64,000 nucleotides of DNA from Actinobacillus succinogenes 130Z (GTDB lineage: Bacteria; Pseudomonadota; Gammaproteobacteria; Enterobacterales; Pasteurellaceae): positions 1,364,001 through 1,428,000 of the forward strand of contig NC_009655.1 of the NCBI RefSeq assembly GCF_000017245.1, written 5' to 3'. Below are positions 31,564 to 41,481 of this stretch, one piece after another; positions within the stretch are counted from its first letter, which is position 1, and every line of letters begins with the position of its first letter. A program made the translations under genes and the position numbers. The notes under the pieces were generated by a model, which had not been told where the DNA came from, ran no database searches, and worked only from the letters and a program-made list of their open reading frames with translations.

Positions 31564-34500
31564 ATGGGTGGTAAATCAAGTGGTGGTGGCGGTCATACGC
31601 CTTATGAAGCACGCGACACGCTTAAATCAGCGCAGCGCTTGCGTGCGATTGGTTTGATTTCGTTAGGGCCGATTAAAGGACCGGTAAACAAGTGGAAATC
31701 AACCTATTTTGACAATACGCCAATCCAAAACGAAAACGGCGTTAATGATAACGACAAAGACAGTTTTAACTACAAAAACACAGAAATTCAATTTACGCTC
31801 GGCACGCAAGATCAAGCGCCACTAAAAGGCTTTGAAATGTCGGAACGTGAAGTGACGGTAAATACCGAAGTTAAAAACACTACGCCAATTACTCGCACCG
31901 TAACCGATCCTGATGTCACTCGCATTCGTTTAACTCTCGGGGTCAACGCGCTTTACTCACAGAATGACCAAGGCGATACTAACGGCACAAGTGTTTCTTT
32001 CAGCGTGTTAATTAATGGGCGGTTCCGTTCCTCGTTTGAAATTAACGGTAAATCATCATCAAGATTTTACAAATGCTATATCATTGATAATTTGCCGGAA
32101 CGTCCGTTTAATATCACTGTAGAGCGCAATACGCCGGATTCAAAAAGCCAGCGCCTACAAAATGCCACTAACTGGGTGAGCTACACGGAAATTATTGATA
32201 CAAAGCTGTCATATCCGAATATGGCATTGGTTGGTATTAAAACCGATTCACGCTATAACCCAAATTTCCCAAATGTAAACTTTCTACTTTACGGTCGCAT
32301 TATTAAAGTGCCGAGTTCTTACGATCCTGAAAAACGCACTTACGCCGCCGGACTTTGGAAAGGTGATTGGAAAAAAGCCTGGACAAATAACCCTGCTTGG
32401 GTGTTTTACGATTTAGTAACCGATCCATTAGCCGGTTTAGGCAAACGTATCGGTGATTATGGGTTAGATAAATTCCAGCTTTACCAAATTGCGAAATACT
32501 GTGATGAGTTGGTTGATGATGGTTTCGGTGGCAAAGAACCGCGTATGACGGCGAATATGTGGATCACAGAACAACGCAATGCTTATGACGTTGTCTCTGA
32601 CATGGCGTCCGTATTCCGCGCTATTGCAGTATGGACCGGCACGCAGTTTACCGCTATTCAAGATCGCACTTCCGACCCGATTTGCTTATACACCCAATCA
32701 AACGTGATTGACGGTAAATTCAACCGCCAATATGCGGCTCTGAAATCAATCTACACGGCTGCTGAAGTAGAATTTGCCGATGAACGCAATATGTATCAAA
32801 GTGCGGTCGAATATGTCGCCGATGATTTGATGATTGCGCGTTACGGCTATAACAGCAAAAAAATGACAGCCTTCGCCACAACCACACGCGGACAGGCGCA
32901 CCGTTGGGGAAAATGGGTATTGGCTACATCATTGCTTGAGCAATGTACGATAACCTTTGCCGTAGGTCGCCAAGGATTAATGCACTTACCTGGGGATATT
33001 ATTGAAATTGCCGACAGTGAATATGCTGGCAAAACGTTAGGTGGCCGTGTTGTTGCGGTAAGCGGTAAAACTGTCACACTTGATCAGGCGGTTGAAGTCA
33101 GCGGTGATAGCTATTTGAGCTATCTTAACGATGAGATGAAAGTCGTTAAAATCAAAATCTCATCGGTGGATAGCAAAAATAAAGCCATGGTAACCTTGGC
33201 AAGCACACCCACAGGCTTAAATGCTACCGATGATTGGATTTTGAAGACACCTGCCGTAACAACACAGCTTTACCGTGCGATTGGCGTTACCGAAAATGAC
33301 GACGGCAGTTACACAATCACCGCACTTCAGCATGAACCGCAGAAAGAAGCGATTGTGGACGGCAGCGCAAGTTTTATTCCGGCAAATAGCACGGCTTATT
33401 CTGGCGGTGCGCCAGTAATTGCCGGTGCTAATGTTGATTTATCGGATGATGGGGTGAAAATAACTTGGTCGGTGCCATCAGCGAGAGGGATTATCAAGTA
33501 CGATATTAAACTGTATCGTAACGGTAAACTTTACAGTACGCACTTAGATTTGGATGACCCGGAATTTACGTTTGAAAATTTGCCAGACGGTAGCTATACC
33601 GTACAGATTTTTGCGAAAAATGAAAACGGTCAAAAATCTGATCCCGTTACTCGCACATTTGAAATCAACCTAAACATTTCAAGTTTTACCACTAAATCAT
33701 TGCTTTTTGCCATTCAGTTAGATTGGACGTTGCCGCAAACCGCAAGTGTCGGAAACTATACCGAGATTTGGCGAGCAACGGAAAATGACGTAAGCCAAGC
33801 CATTAAAATCGCTACGCTGCATTATCCGCAGAATAGCTACACAATCAACGGCGTAAGTCTAACCGAAAGTTATTACTTTTTTGCTCGTTGCGGTGATAAA
33901 TCCGGAAATAAAGGGCTGTTTACCGAAGGTGTATTTGGTGAAGCGGATCATAATCCCGATACGTTGTTGAATGCATTGGAAGGTAAAATCACCAAAACCC
34001 AATTAGGGCAAGATCTCATTGCGTCATTAAAAAACGATATTGACACAGCTGTTGATGAAGAAGCGAAAGTGCGTCAAGCTGCGGTAGCAAATGCCCTGTC
34101 ACAAATTACCGCTCAAGCGCAAACTACCGGCACGGCGATAAACGAGCTTAAAACCGTTGATGCGCAACAAGCACAGCAGATAGCTACCATTACCGCGAAA
34201 GCGGAAAGTGCCTTATCTGGCATTACTGCAGAACAAAAAGCACGTGCGGACGGTGACAAGGCTAATGCCGATAAAATCACAGCGATTACCGCACGTGTCG
34301 GCACCGCTGAAAGCACGATTGCCAATCTTCAATCCACAAAAGCGGGCAAAGATGAAGTATCAAGCATTGCGCAACAAGCCGTCACTGCTGCCATGGGCGA
34401 TACTAAAGCTCAAATCACCGCAGTCAGCAACGCTGTGACTAATGTGAATAACAAATTGAGTGCCACGCACACAATTAAAACACAGGCTATCAGTGGTGGA

Positions 34501-35535
34501 CGTACTGCGATTGCTGGCATTGCGATGGGCGCAAGTTCGGACGGAGTAACGACCGAATCAAGTGTGATCGTCATGGCGGACAAATTCGGTATTGTTGCTA
34601 ATGCGAATGATACCAATGTTAAACAAGTTTTTAGTGTGGCAGATGGTCAGGTAGGTATTCGTGGTGATTTGGTTGTCGCAGGGACGGTGACACAAGATAA
34701 ATTATCTTCCGGTTCAGGAGAAAATTTATTGTATAACCCGATTTTTGCGAACCTAGACAGTAGAAAAGTTCCGGAAGGCTGGACTTTATGGAACTCGTCA
34801 TCAGCAACCAATCCACACGCTGGTTCTCATGATTCGGTATCCACATGGAGCATGACCTCTTACTTGCCGAACGAAAACATGTTAGCCCTTGTTTGTGATG
34901 GTGATATTTCTGCCAGATTTACGTGTAGTTCCAGTAAGGCACCCGTTAACCCTAATTCTTGGTATATGGCAAGCTGTTATCTCGGTGTACATCGCGGATT
35001 AGGTGCATTAACTATTCGCTTCTTTTTGGACGATGGGTCATATATTGATTATTCAAGTCCTGATGTAACGACAGCGTACTCAATGCGAGGCGGTTTAGCA
35101 AAAGGCGCATATCGAGCAAGAGTTAAAGCAAAAGCCCCTGATAATGCTTTGTCCGCTTCAGTAATTTTGTGGTTGAAAGGAGAAGGCGATCAAGCAAATA
35201 AAATTTTATTTGCTGGTCGCCCAATGCTCGAAGAATGTACCGAACATACCACCGAGCCAAGCCCTTGGGCGAATGCTGGTGTTACGGCGGTTCATGGCGG
35301 CAGTATTATTGCTAATACTATCCGCGGCGATCACATTCAGGCAAATCAAACCTTAAAATCACCTTATATCGAAGGTGGATCGCTCAACATCAACAATCTG
35401 TTCAAGGTCAGTAGTTCGGGTCAAGTTTCGATTCGTGCTGCGACGGGGAATGTTGGGTTGGTTATCAACAACGAAGCCATTATGGTTTATGACGCTAATG
35501 GCAAATTAAGAGTAAAAATGGGGAAACTATCATGA
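31564..35535 (+). CDS. host specificity protein J-like (central tail fibre)
   Basis: 1323 residues. MGGKSSGGGGHTPYEARDTL and LISLGPIKGPVNKWKSTYFD are the lambda J N-terminus; PAWVFYDLVTDPLAGLGKRI is conserved in the hub. A fibronectin type III domain follows (about 620-700), then alanine-rich coiled coil (830-950) and a C-terminal receptor-binding part (GENLLYNPIFANLDSRKVPE). Host range is set by the last 300 residues. Overlaps the following lipoprotein gene by four bases. Confidence 0.93.
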   Translation: MGGKSSGGGGHTPYEARDTLKSAQRLRAIGLISLGPIKGPVNKWKSTYFDNTPIQNENGVNDNDKDSFNYKNTEIQFTLGTQDQAPLKGFEMSEREVTVNTEVKNTTPITRTVTDPDVTRIRLTLGVNALYSQNDQGDTNGTSVSFSVLINGRFRSSFEINGKSSSRFYKCYIIDNLPERPFNITVERNTPDSKSQRLQNATNWVSYTEIIDTKLSYPNMALVGIKTDSRYNPNFPNVNFLLYGRIIKVPSSYDPEKRTYAAGLWKGDWKKAWTNNPAWVFYDLVTDPLAGLGKRIGDYGLDKFQLYQIAKYCDELVDDGFGGKEPRMTANMWITEQRNAYDVVSDMASVFRAIAVWTGTQFTAIQDRTSDPICLYTQSNVIDGKFNRQYAALKSIYTAAEVEFADERNMYQSAVEYVADDLMIARYGYNSKKMTAFATTTRGQAHRWGKWVLATSLLEQCTITFAVGRQGLMHLPGDIIEIADSEYAGKTLGGRVVAVSGKTVTLDQAVEVSGDSYLSYLNDEMKVVKIKISSVDSKNKAMVTLASTPTGLNATDDWILKTPAVTTQLYRAIGVTENDDGSYTITALQHEPQKEAIVDGSASFIPANSTAYSGGAPVIAGANVDLSDDGVKITWSVPSARGIIKYDIKLYRNGKLYSTHLDLDDPEFTFENLPDGSYTVQIFAKNENGQKSDPVTRTFEINLNISSFTTKSLLFAIQLDWTLPQTASVGNYTEIWRATENDVSQAIKIATLHYPQNSYTINGVSLTESYYFFARCGDKSGNKGLFTEGVFGEADHNPDTLLNALEGKITKTQLGQDLIASLKNDIDTAVDEEAKVRQAAVANALSQITAQAQTTGTAINELKTVDAQQAQQIATITAKAESALSGITAEQKARADGDKANADKITAITARVGTAESTIANLQSTKAGKDEVSSIAQQAVTAAMGDTKAQITAVSNAVTNVNNKLSATHTIKTQAISGGRTAIAGIAMGASSDGVTTESSVIVMADKFGIVANANDTNVKQVFSVADGQVGIRGDLVVAGTVTQDKLSSGSGENLLYNPIFANLDSRKVPEGWTLWNSSSATNPHAGSHDSVSTWSMTSYLPNENMLALVCDGDISARFTCSSSKAPVNPNSWYMASCYLGVHRGLGALTIRFFLDDGSYIDYSSPDVTTAYSMRGGLAKGAYRARVKAKAPDNALSASVILWLKGEGDQANKILFAGRPMLEECTEHTTEPSPWANAGVTAVHGGSIIANTIRGDHIQANQTLKSPYIEGGSLNINNLFKVSSSGQVSIRAATGNVGLVINNEAIMVYDANGKLRVKMGKLS

Positions 35536-35813
35536 TGAAAAAATATGCTATTTCAGCCTTAATTAGCTTAGCAACTGCTTGTACATCATCTTTGCCACAA
35601 TTAGAGATGACGCTAAGCAATGGTAAGACTGTGGCAGTGGATTGCTATGCCAAATCTTACACATATAAGGATACCAAAATCAGACATGCCTTTAATGCTA
35701 AAGATCCTGTATCAGTAGCAATCAATAAGCGTTGTTTGACATATCCAGACTATATGTCTAACTCGCTAAATCGCACTGGACAGCGATCAACCTTTATTTT
35801 TGAGCATAAATAA
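35532..35813 (+). CDS. small phage lipoprotein downstream of J, Cor-like by position
   Basis: 93 residues. Lipoprotein signal MMKKYAISALISLATACTSS with lipobox LATAC; mature part has two cysteines (VDCYAKSY, NKRCLTYPD). In phi80, N15 and relatives a small lipoprotein gene (cor) near J blocks the phage receptor and prevents reinfection. Sequence similarity to Cor cannot be claimed; the gene position and lipobox suggest superinfection exclusion. Confidence 0.65.
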   Translation: MMKKYAISALISLATACTSSLPQLEMTLSNGKTVAVDCYAKSYTYKDTKIRHAFNAKDPVSVAINKRCLTYPDYMSNSLNRTGQRSTFIFEHK

Positions 35814-35814
35814 T

Positions 35815-36810
35815 ATGGCTGAATATGGATTAACTATCTACAACAATAATCAACAGCCTGTTTTCAAGACTGGTGATAATGTGTTAACGATATTAAAAAA
35901 AACATCGGTAAAACTTTCATACAAAAGTCCCAGTGGCACTTATACAGGGAGCATGAATGAAGTTACCGTTCCGCTAGGGGTTTCGGTTCCGACAAACGCA
36001 GCGTTACTCCTTGGTAGAGCGGTACACAAAACAAATGGCGCAGTGAGAAACTATACTGTAATTAGTGTGTCCTCTCATCGTTTTAGCGGTACTAACTTAA
36101 TCATAAAACCTAAACCTATAGCTGATGGTTATGGTGACGGTTCGACCTGGGAATCCACTTATGATCTATATGTAGCGTCAAATCAGACGACTTCACCTGG
36201 ACAATATGGGGTAAGTGATTTTGGGGCTATGCCAACCTTTGTTAAAAGCCGAACGGCGAGAATAAATTTTCCAGCTTTTGGCCATGTAAGTTTAGGGGCA
36301 ACAGCGGATGAGATACCTATTGTGACTTATTCATCATCATATTTTTGTCCGATGGATAGTAATACAATTCGAGGGGATAGAGTTCATTCGGGTTATATTG
36401 ATGTGCTTTATGTCAAAAAAGTAACATCAGTACCAAATAATAATTATGGTATTGCTGTTTATGATGGCAATAACTCAATTATTGTGACAAATGATATTGC
36501 GCCATTGCAACTATTAGCATCATATTCAGCCGCTGATTGCCGTACAAAGTCATATACAAGCACAGCGGGGGTTGTATTGGCGCAAATCCCTTGGTTTACA
36601 GATGTTGATACAGAAACAGTTTATTATCATACAGTAAGTATGCGTATTCAAGGAGGTACGATTGATTATCAACTAGTGCGATCTAATTATTATGCCTACA
36701 CTAATAGAAATGTACAAGGCTCTTCCGCAGTAAATACACTATATAAGTCTGACATCTACACATTTTATGGCGGAACATTTTTAGTCTTAAATTGTAAAAA
36801 TATTACTTAA
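35815..36810 (+). CDS. putative tail-tip/fibre accessory protein
   Basis: 331 residues starting MAEYGLTIYNNNQQPVFKTG; beta-rich with many Ser/Thr/Tyr, no signal. The opening resembles short phage tail proteins encoded downstream of J in several Pasteurellaceae and enterobacterial prophages. It may decorate the tip or bind the receptor. I do not recognise a defined domain. TTG at 35800 is an alternative start. Confidence 0.6.
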   Translation: MAEYGLTIYNNNQQPVFKTGDNVLTILKKTSVKLSYKSPSGTYTGSMNEVTVPLGVSVPTNAALLLGRAVHKTNGAVRNYTVISVSSHRFSGTNLIIKPKPIADGYGDGSTWESTYDLYVASNQTTSPGQYGVSDFGAMPTFVKSRTARINFPAFGHVSLGATADEIPIVTYSSSYFCPMDSNTIRGDRVHSGYIDVLYVKKVTSVPNNNYGIAVYDGNNSIIVTNDIAPLQLLASYSAADCRTKSYTSTAGVVLAQIPWFTDVDTETVYYHTVSMRIQGGTIDYQLVRSNYYAYTNRNVQGSSAVNTLYKSDIYTFYGGTFLVLNCKNIT

Positions 36811-36822
36811 AAGGAAACAATC

Positions 36823-37161
36823 ATGAAATACATTGAAAAACAAATCGAAGACGCCCAAACCGGCGCAATCGCAAACTATCACGAAGTAACCGCAGTAAAT
36901 GTGGATTACGTCAATAATACCGTTATTGCCACTCTTGCTTCATACGTATCGCGAAAAACGAAAGAGGCTGGCAAATCGGCATTATCGCTTAATTCATTTA
37001 CACTTAGCCCAATTTTACCGGCTCGCAATGAAAGTGCGCACGATTGGTGCCTGAATGAATTAATTCAAGAACCATCAGCAGATTTTGAACCTGAAGAATA
37101 TCCGGGTTATGTGAACCCGCATATGTTCGCTGGTGGCAAAATTAAAGAAACAGACGCTTAA
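36823..37161 (+). CDS. last late gene, tail-fibre-associated hypothetical
   Basis: 112 residues starting MKYIEKQIEDAQTGAIANYH; middle contains a basic/small patch (SYVSRKTKEAGKSALSLNSF), the end is acidic. AAAGGAAAC precedes the ATG. Similar short proteins close the tail module of Haemophilus-type prophages; function unknown. A terminator separates it from the convergent integrase. Confidence 0.6.
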   Translation: MKYIEKQIEDAQTGAIANYHEVTAVNVDYVNNTVIATLASYVSRKTKEAGKSALSLNSFTLSPILPARNESAHDWCLNELIQEPSADFEPEEYPGYVNPHMFAGGKIKETDA

Positions 37162-37168
37162 TGAGCAA

Positions 37169-37196
37169 AAAGTGCGGTCAAAATCGACCGCACTTT
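37169..37196. terminator. inverted uptake-signal terminator between late genes and int
   Basis: AAAGTGCGGTC (37169-37179) and GACCGCACTTT (37186-37196) give an 11-bp stem with A/T tracts on both sides, ending both converging units. Confidence 0.8.
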
Positions 37197-37198
37197 AT

Positions 37199-38482
37199 CT
37201 ATATTGTACTTATCTCATCAAACAAGCCTTTGGCGCACAACTCAACATAATCAGCCCACGCCTGCAAAGTTTTGAGACGGTAGGGCAGGTATTCGGCACG
37301 ATTATAAGCATTTCTCACTTTATCGCCGTTTAGATGGCTCAAACATATCTCTATAATTTCAGGATCTAGCCCTAATTCAAGTCTATTATCATTACAATAT
37401 GAGCTAAATAACGTACGCATGCCGTGGTTTGTCATTATTCCTTTATATTTTCCGGCGCCCATCGATTTAATCACATCATTTGGCGTTTGTGGGTTTATAT
37501 GTACTAATCGACCTCTTTTATATGCAGCGGGGAATAAATAGTCACTGGTGGAATTCTTTCGGATGAAAGTTAATAATTTCCCGGCTTGTCGGCTTAACGG
37601 TATTAAGTGATCACGAGCACCTTTTCCGCCCTTATTGACTTGAACAGTCAAAACCAATTCACCCGGTAGATTTTCATTTTCTGAAATATCTGAAAACTTA
37701 GCTCCGACAGTTTCGCTCGCTCTCGTAACATTGAGCAACCCCCACAAAATAGCCAGAAGTGAAGAGTAGTGAATATTTGCTTTCCTTAGCTCAAATAAAA
37801 ATTCCGGCAGCTCTTTGTAGTGAATTGCTGCAAAATGTTTGTTTTTATCTGGGGACGGTAGATCTTCACCCAAATAACGCCATTCATTTCTATCCCAATA
37901 ACCGAAACGTTCTGCGTATTCTGCGATACTTTTCAGTACAAACAGGCGTTTTTTCATTTCCGTGTATTGTCCACGCGTTCTGTGCGCATCTAATAATGCC
38001 AGTCCATGTTGCAACTTCAATTCTTTGAATGACGTATCGCCAAGTATTTCTATTGCGTCGTTTACTCGTCTAATTGTGTCGGTTTTTGTTTTTTCCGAAT
38101 AATCTTTCCGTTCCATCCCGATTTTTTCTCGGTAGACCAACCATTCGTTAGCGACATGACTGAAAGTATTAGACATGGGCAATCTTTCTTGCTTTTCTTT
38201 TTCAATTTCATTTTGATGTGGATCAATGTTCTTTGCTAAAAGCTCGCGGAATTCATGCGCTTTTGCTCTTGCATCAGCAAGGCTCACGGATGGATATTGC
38301 CCGATTGTTTTATCTGTACGTTTTTTGATGTATGGTTTTGTATAATTAAAAAGCCAGGTTTTAGTGCCGTTCGGCTTTATGGCCAAACGAAGCCCTAATC
38401 CATCGGATAGGTAGTAGATTTTATCCTTTGGTTTGGCGGCGTTAATTTGCGCAGCAGATAGGTGTTTCACCAGTAATGCCAT
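37199..38482 (-). CDS. int: tyrosine integrase (P4-type, DUF4102 N-terminus)
   Basis: 427 residues from the ATG at 38482 (GAGG upstream). N-terminal DUF4102 arm-binding domain (KDKIYYLSDGLGLRLAIKPN, WLFNYTKPYIKKRTDKTIGQ). Catalytic domain: Arg in NVTRASETVGAK, the H-x-x-R region TNHGMRTLFSSYCNDNR and the late His/Tyr part (CLSHLNGDKVRNAYNRAEY). It integrates the phage at the 3' end of ssrA, which starts 179 bases away. Its leader holds a perfect 17-bp inverted repeat. Confidence 0.92.
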   Translation of the reverse strand: MALLVKHLSAAQINAAKPKDKIYYLSDGLGLRLAIKPNGTKTWLFNYTKPYIKKRTDKTIGQYPSVSLADARAKAHEFRELLAKNIDPHQNEIEKEKQERLPMSNTFSHVANEWLVYREKIGMERKDYSEKTKTDTIRRVNDAIEILGDTSFKELKLQHGLALLDAHRTRGQYTEMKKRLFVLKSIAEYAERFGYWDRNEWRYLGEDLPSPDKNKHFAAIHYKELPEFLFELRKANIHYSSLLAILWGLLNVTRASETVGAKFSDISENENLPGELVLTVQVNKGGKGARDHLIPLSRQAGKLLTFIRKNSTSDYLFPAAYKRGRLVHINPQTPNDVIKSMGAGKYKGIMTNHGMRTLFSSYCNDNRLELGLDPEIIEICLSHLNGDKVRNAYNRAEYLPYRLKTLQAWADYVELCAKGLFDEISTI

Positions 38483-38494
38483 AGGATTTCCTCG

Positions 38495-38540
38495 AAAATG
38501 GTAGTAAGATTTCGGCATTGTAAAATCTTACTACCATTTT
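38495..38540. repeat. perfect 17-bp inverted repeat in the int leader
   Basis: AAAATGGTAGTAAGATT (38495-38511) and AATCTTACTACCATTTT (38524-38540) flank a 12-base loop just upstream of the int start. May control int translation or bind Int/Xis. Confidence 0.75.
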
Positions 38541-38562
38541 TACTACTATTTTTTTGATATGA

Positions 38563-38654
38563 TTTGATACTTAGTGAGATTATTTGAGACTAGAAAAAAT
38601 AGAAAAGCCTTGATTTTTCAAGGCTTTTGATACTATTTGATACTTATTGAGATT
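38563..38654. repeat. direct repeats flanking the ssrA terminator (probable att arm sites)
   Basis: TTTGATACTTAGTGAGATT (38563-38581) and TTTGATACTTATTGAGATT (38636-38654) differ by one base; an extra TTTTGATAC is at 38625. They lie between int and the ssrA end and look like Int arm-type sites. Between them AAAAGCCTTGA/TCAAGGCTTTT (38603-38628) is a terminator serving ssrA. Confidence 0.55.
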
Positions 38655-38660
38655 TGTTAG

Positions 38661-39027
38661 TGGTGGAGCTGGCGGGAGTTGAACCCGCGTCCGAAATTAC
38701 TCTACCTTCAGCACTACACGTTTAGTCTGGTCTTTAACTTCATTTATCCCCTGCGGACAGACACGCGAAGAATAAACTAGCTTGATTCAATTTAGTGTTT
38801 CGATCTCCAAGCCGAAGCGTCCACACGATCTCGTTTAGGTTTGACTCCGCTTGATCCCCGTCTTACGAGCGGAAGCTGGGGAGCGAAGGCTAAATGCAGG
38901 TTATTAAGCTGCTAAAGCGTATTGTTCGTCGTTTGCGACTATTTTTTTGCGGTTTATTTACGAGGCCTACCGCACCTCGACGTGCACCTTGGGCTTCGCC
39001 AATCCCGTCGAATCCAGAATCAGCCCC
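38661..39027 (-). ncRNA. ssrA: tmRNA
   Basis: 367 bases. The 5' end GGGGCTGATTCTGGATTCGA and the 3' end (TTCAACTCCCGCCAGCTCCA plus CCA) form the tRNA-Ala-like domain. The tag frame (38904-38936) encodes ANDEQYALAA followed by TAA, the Pasteurellaceae tag. It rescues stalled ribosomes and marks proteins for degradation. Its 3' end is the attachment site of the prophage; the gene is intact after integration. Confidence 0.97.
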
Positions 39028-39088
39028 AAAAAGTGCGGTCAGTTTAGCAAAGATTTTACAGAAAACCAAGTAAATTAATTGGTTTTGA

Positions 39089-39412
39089 CTATTCTTTCCA
39101 CACAATGTGATATTCGCGATCTTCTTCACGGTGAGAAATCAGGAACTTGGCGAAAACATCATCCATTTCGTCTTTTTCGTTGAGCAGACCGATCCAAACT
39201 TCCGCATATTCTTCCGGATCAATCAAAACGCCGATTTCTTCATCCCAATTATCAGCGGTTTCCACAAATTCCACGGCACCGCGCTCTTCAAACTGCATAT
39301 TAAACAGCAGAATATCCGCGGGATCTAAATTTTCAGGCGCCATTTCAAGGAAAATATCGTAAGCGATATCAATGGCGGTATCGGGATCCAGTTTTTTGAT
39401 TTGCTCTGTCAT
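39089..39412 (-). CDS. DUF440 (YciU/HI1450) putative dsDNA-mimic protein
   Basis: 107 residues, strongly acidic. DPDTAIDIAYDIFLEMAPEN and YAEVWIGLLNEKDEMDDVFA are typical of the HI1450/YciU family, whose structure mimics double-stranded DNA by its negative charge and which may bind HU. Cytoplasmic. Lies nine bases after the YbhA-type gene in the same direction, so they form an operon. Confidence 0.9.
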   Translation of the reverse strand: MTEQIKKLDPDTAIDIAYDIFLEMAPENLDPADILLFNMQFEERGAVEFVETADNWDEEIGVLIDPEEYAEVWIGLLNEKDEMDDVFAKFLISHREEDREYHIVWKE

Positions 39413-39421
39413 GCGTCATTC

Positions 39422-40237
39422 CTAGATCATTTCCCGGATGAATTGGGCGATACTGTCGTCGTTATTTGACCCGATAACGCGTTTTGCCTGAGATTTTACG
39501 GTATCGTCCGCATTACCCATAGCAACGCCTAATCCGACGGATTTCAGCATGCTGGTGTCGTTATGATTATCGCCGAGAGCAATCACGTTTTGCGGATCGA
39601 TATTCCATTGTTTTAGTAATTCGAGCAGGCGTCCGCCTTTACTATTGCCGTTATTAGCGACATCGACGCGATCAATCCACGACCATTCGCAACTGAATTC
39701 GGAAACCGGTAATTCTTCGACCGCACTTTCCATAGCTTGGCGATCCGGCGAGCTGATGACGAATTTCCAGATGTTCTCGGCAGGGTTATCAATCAACGTA
39801 TTGAAATCTTCGATTTTTCGGACATTGGGACGTACGTTTGCGGGACAACTCATCACCCATTGCTGAAATTTCTCCATATGCGGATTTAAACGCATATAGT
39901 TCATGGCGTTACGACTGTACATGAGCAAATGGGTTTGATATTTATCGGCAATGTCCAGCACTTTACGGCATTGTGCCGCCGAAAGCGGATTGGCGGATTT
40001 TACCTCGTCGGTTTGCGGATAATAAATATAGGTGCCGTTACAGCAGATAATCGGCGTGTCCAGCGCCATTTGGTGATAATAAGGTTTAACGGCGGTGTGG
40101 TGGCGTCCGGTGACAAAAACGATTTTAATACCTTTTTCTCGTGCCTGCCGAATGGCTTTCCGGCTGCTTTCCAGAATTTGCCCCTGACCGTTTAATAGGG
40201 TACCGTCAAGATCAAAGGCGATGACTTGATATGCCAT
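39422..40237 (-). CDS. ybhA: HAD-type phosphatase, YbhA-like (pyridoxal phosphatase)
   Basis: 271 residues. HAD motif I FDLDGTLLNGQG, motif II VTGRHH, motif III lysine in GNSKGGRLLELL and motif IV ALGDNHNDTSML. The sequence TPIICCNGTYIYYP and CEWSWIDRVDVANNGNSKGG track E. coli YbhA, a Cof-type phosphatase active on pyridoxal phosphate and other sugar phosphates. Substrate in this organism not proved. Confidence 0.85.
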   Translation of the reverse strand: MAYQVIAFDLDGTLLNGQGQILESSRKAIRQAREKGIKIVFVTGRHHTAVKPYYHQMALDTPIICCNGTYIYYPQTDEVKSANPLSAAQCRKVLDIADKYQTHLLMYSRNAMNYMRLNPHMEKFQQWVMSCPANVRPNVRKIEDFNTLIDNPAENIWKFVISSPDRQAMESAVEELPVSEFSCEWSWIDRVDVANNGNSKGGRLLELLKQWNIDPQNVIALGDNHNDTSMLKSVGLGVAMGNADDTVKSQAKRVIGSNNDDSIAQFIREMI

Positions 40238-40351
40238 AATATTTCCTTAATGATGGTGAATTGTCGCCCGTTCGGCGTCAATAATGAATTTTGCCTCGTA
40301 GTATAGGGTGAAATTCGAAAAAAAAGCAAGGCGAAATGCCTTGCTTGTCGA

Positions 40352-41251
40352 TTATTCGGCGGGAAAAACGAAGGGGTTTAACCCGCTGCGGCTGAACTGT
40401 TTTTCTTCCATTTCAATATCGAGGAAAATGCTGGCTAAATCGTCGGCGACAGGGTCGACATAGGGATCTTTTTCTTGGTAAACCGTTTTCAAATAGCTGT
40501 GGCAATCGCCGCAGGTTTCGGCTTTTACGGTTTCTTTATCGGTATCGATTCCCCAGTATTCCAGTTCTTTCGATTGATCGCAGACCGTGCATTTGGCGCG
40601 GACTACGTTCCATTCGCTTTCGCACAGCGAACAGTGTAAATAGCGTAATCCCTGATTTGAACCGAATTGCACCACACTGGCAACCGGAACCGAATTACAA
40701 ACGGGACAGGTGTGCAGATCTTCGGCGTTTTCCATGATGGCGTGATGAGGAATAAATTGTGTCAATTGCACCCAGTAAAGGGATAATGCAGCCCAAATAA
40801 ATACCGCTTTATCGCTGGCGACTTGAGCATATTCCTGTACCAGCAGTTTATCGGCCAGTCGTTCCAGTTCTTCTGACGACGCTTTTTCCAAACAGTCAAT
40901 GGTGCCGATCATTTGCTCATTGGCACGCGGTTTGATTTCAGCTAAAAGCGCGCTCAAATATTCGCGCCATTTGGCACTGCGCGGCCAATGTTTTATGTCT
41001 AAAGGACGGAGCTGGTTAAAGGTAAATTCCGTTTTTTCCAGCGGATTTTCCGCAAAAATCAGATTTTGCGCTTCGACGACATCGGCGGCGAATAACAGAT
41101 AATCACTGAACGGATGATTTTCTGCCAGTTGACGTAAACGTTGGGCTCGGCGCGCATAAAGATTTTGGGGAGAAGAGAAGAGTAGCGGCGGGTTTTGGAA
41201 TGAACTTGCAACCTGCTTGATTTCATTTTCGGGAAGAATTCGAATTGCCAT
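40352..41251 (-). CDS. fdhE: formate dehydrogenase accessory protein FdhE
   Basis: 299 residues. Four rubredoxin-like cysteine pairs in the C-terminal half ([30 protein letters not shown]) bind iron. FdhE acts in the cytoplasm on the catalytic subunit before Tat export and is required for active formate dehydrogenase. It follows the fdoGHI genes in the same direction, as in E. coli, but after a 230-base gap with a terminator, so it probably has its own promoter too. Confidence 0.95.
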
Positions 41252-41419
41252 ATTGTTTCCGTATGAATAAAAGTGCGGTCAAAAAAGCGATTGTTTTTGC
41301 CGCTGAATGAGCGATTGAGACGAATCGCTAAAGGGCGTTCGTTATTTATAAAAATGATTTTAACGTATTTTACCTGATTCTGCAGTACGCAATTATTATT
41401 AGGTCGCCGATAACATGAA

Positions 41420-41457
41420 AAGTGCGGTCAAAATCGTAAAGATTTTTGACCGCACTT
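41420..41457. terminator. inverted uptake-signal terminator after fdoI
   Basis: AAGTGCGGTCAAAATC and GATTTTTGACCGCACTT form a long stem; terminates the fdo operon before fdhE. The rest of 41252-41481 shows another uptake signal (about 41271) and no gene. Confidence 0.75.
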
Positions 41458-41481
41458 GAAGCCGTTTATGAATAGCCCGAA

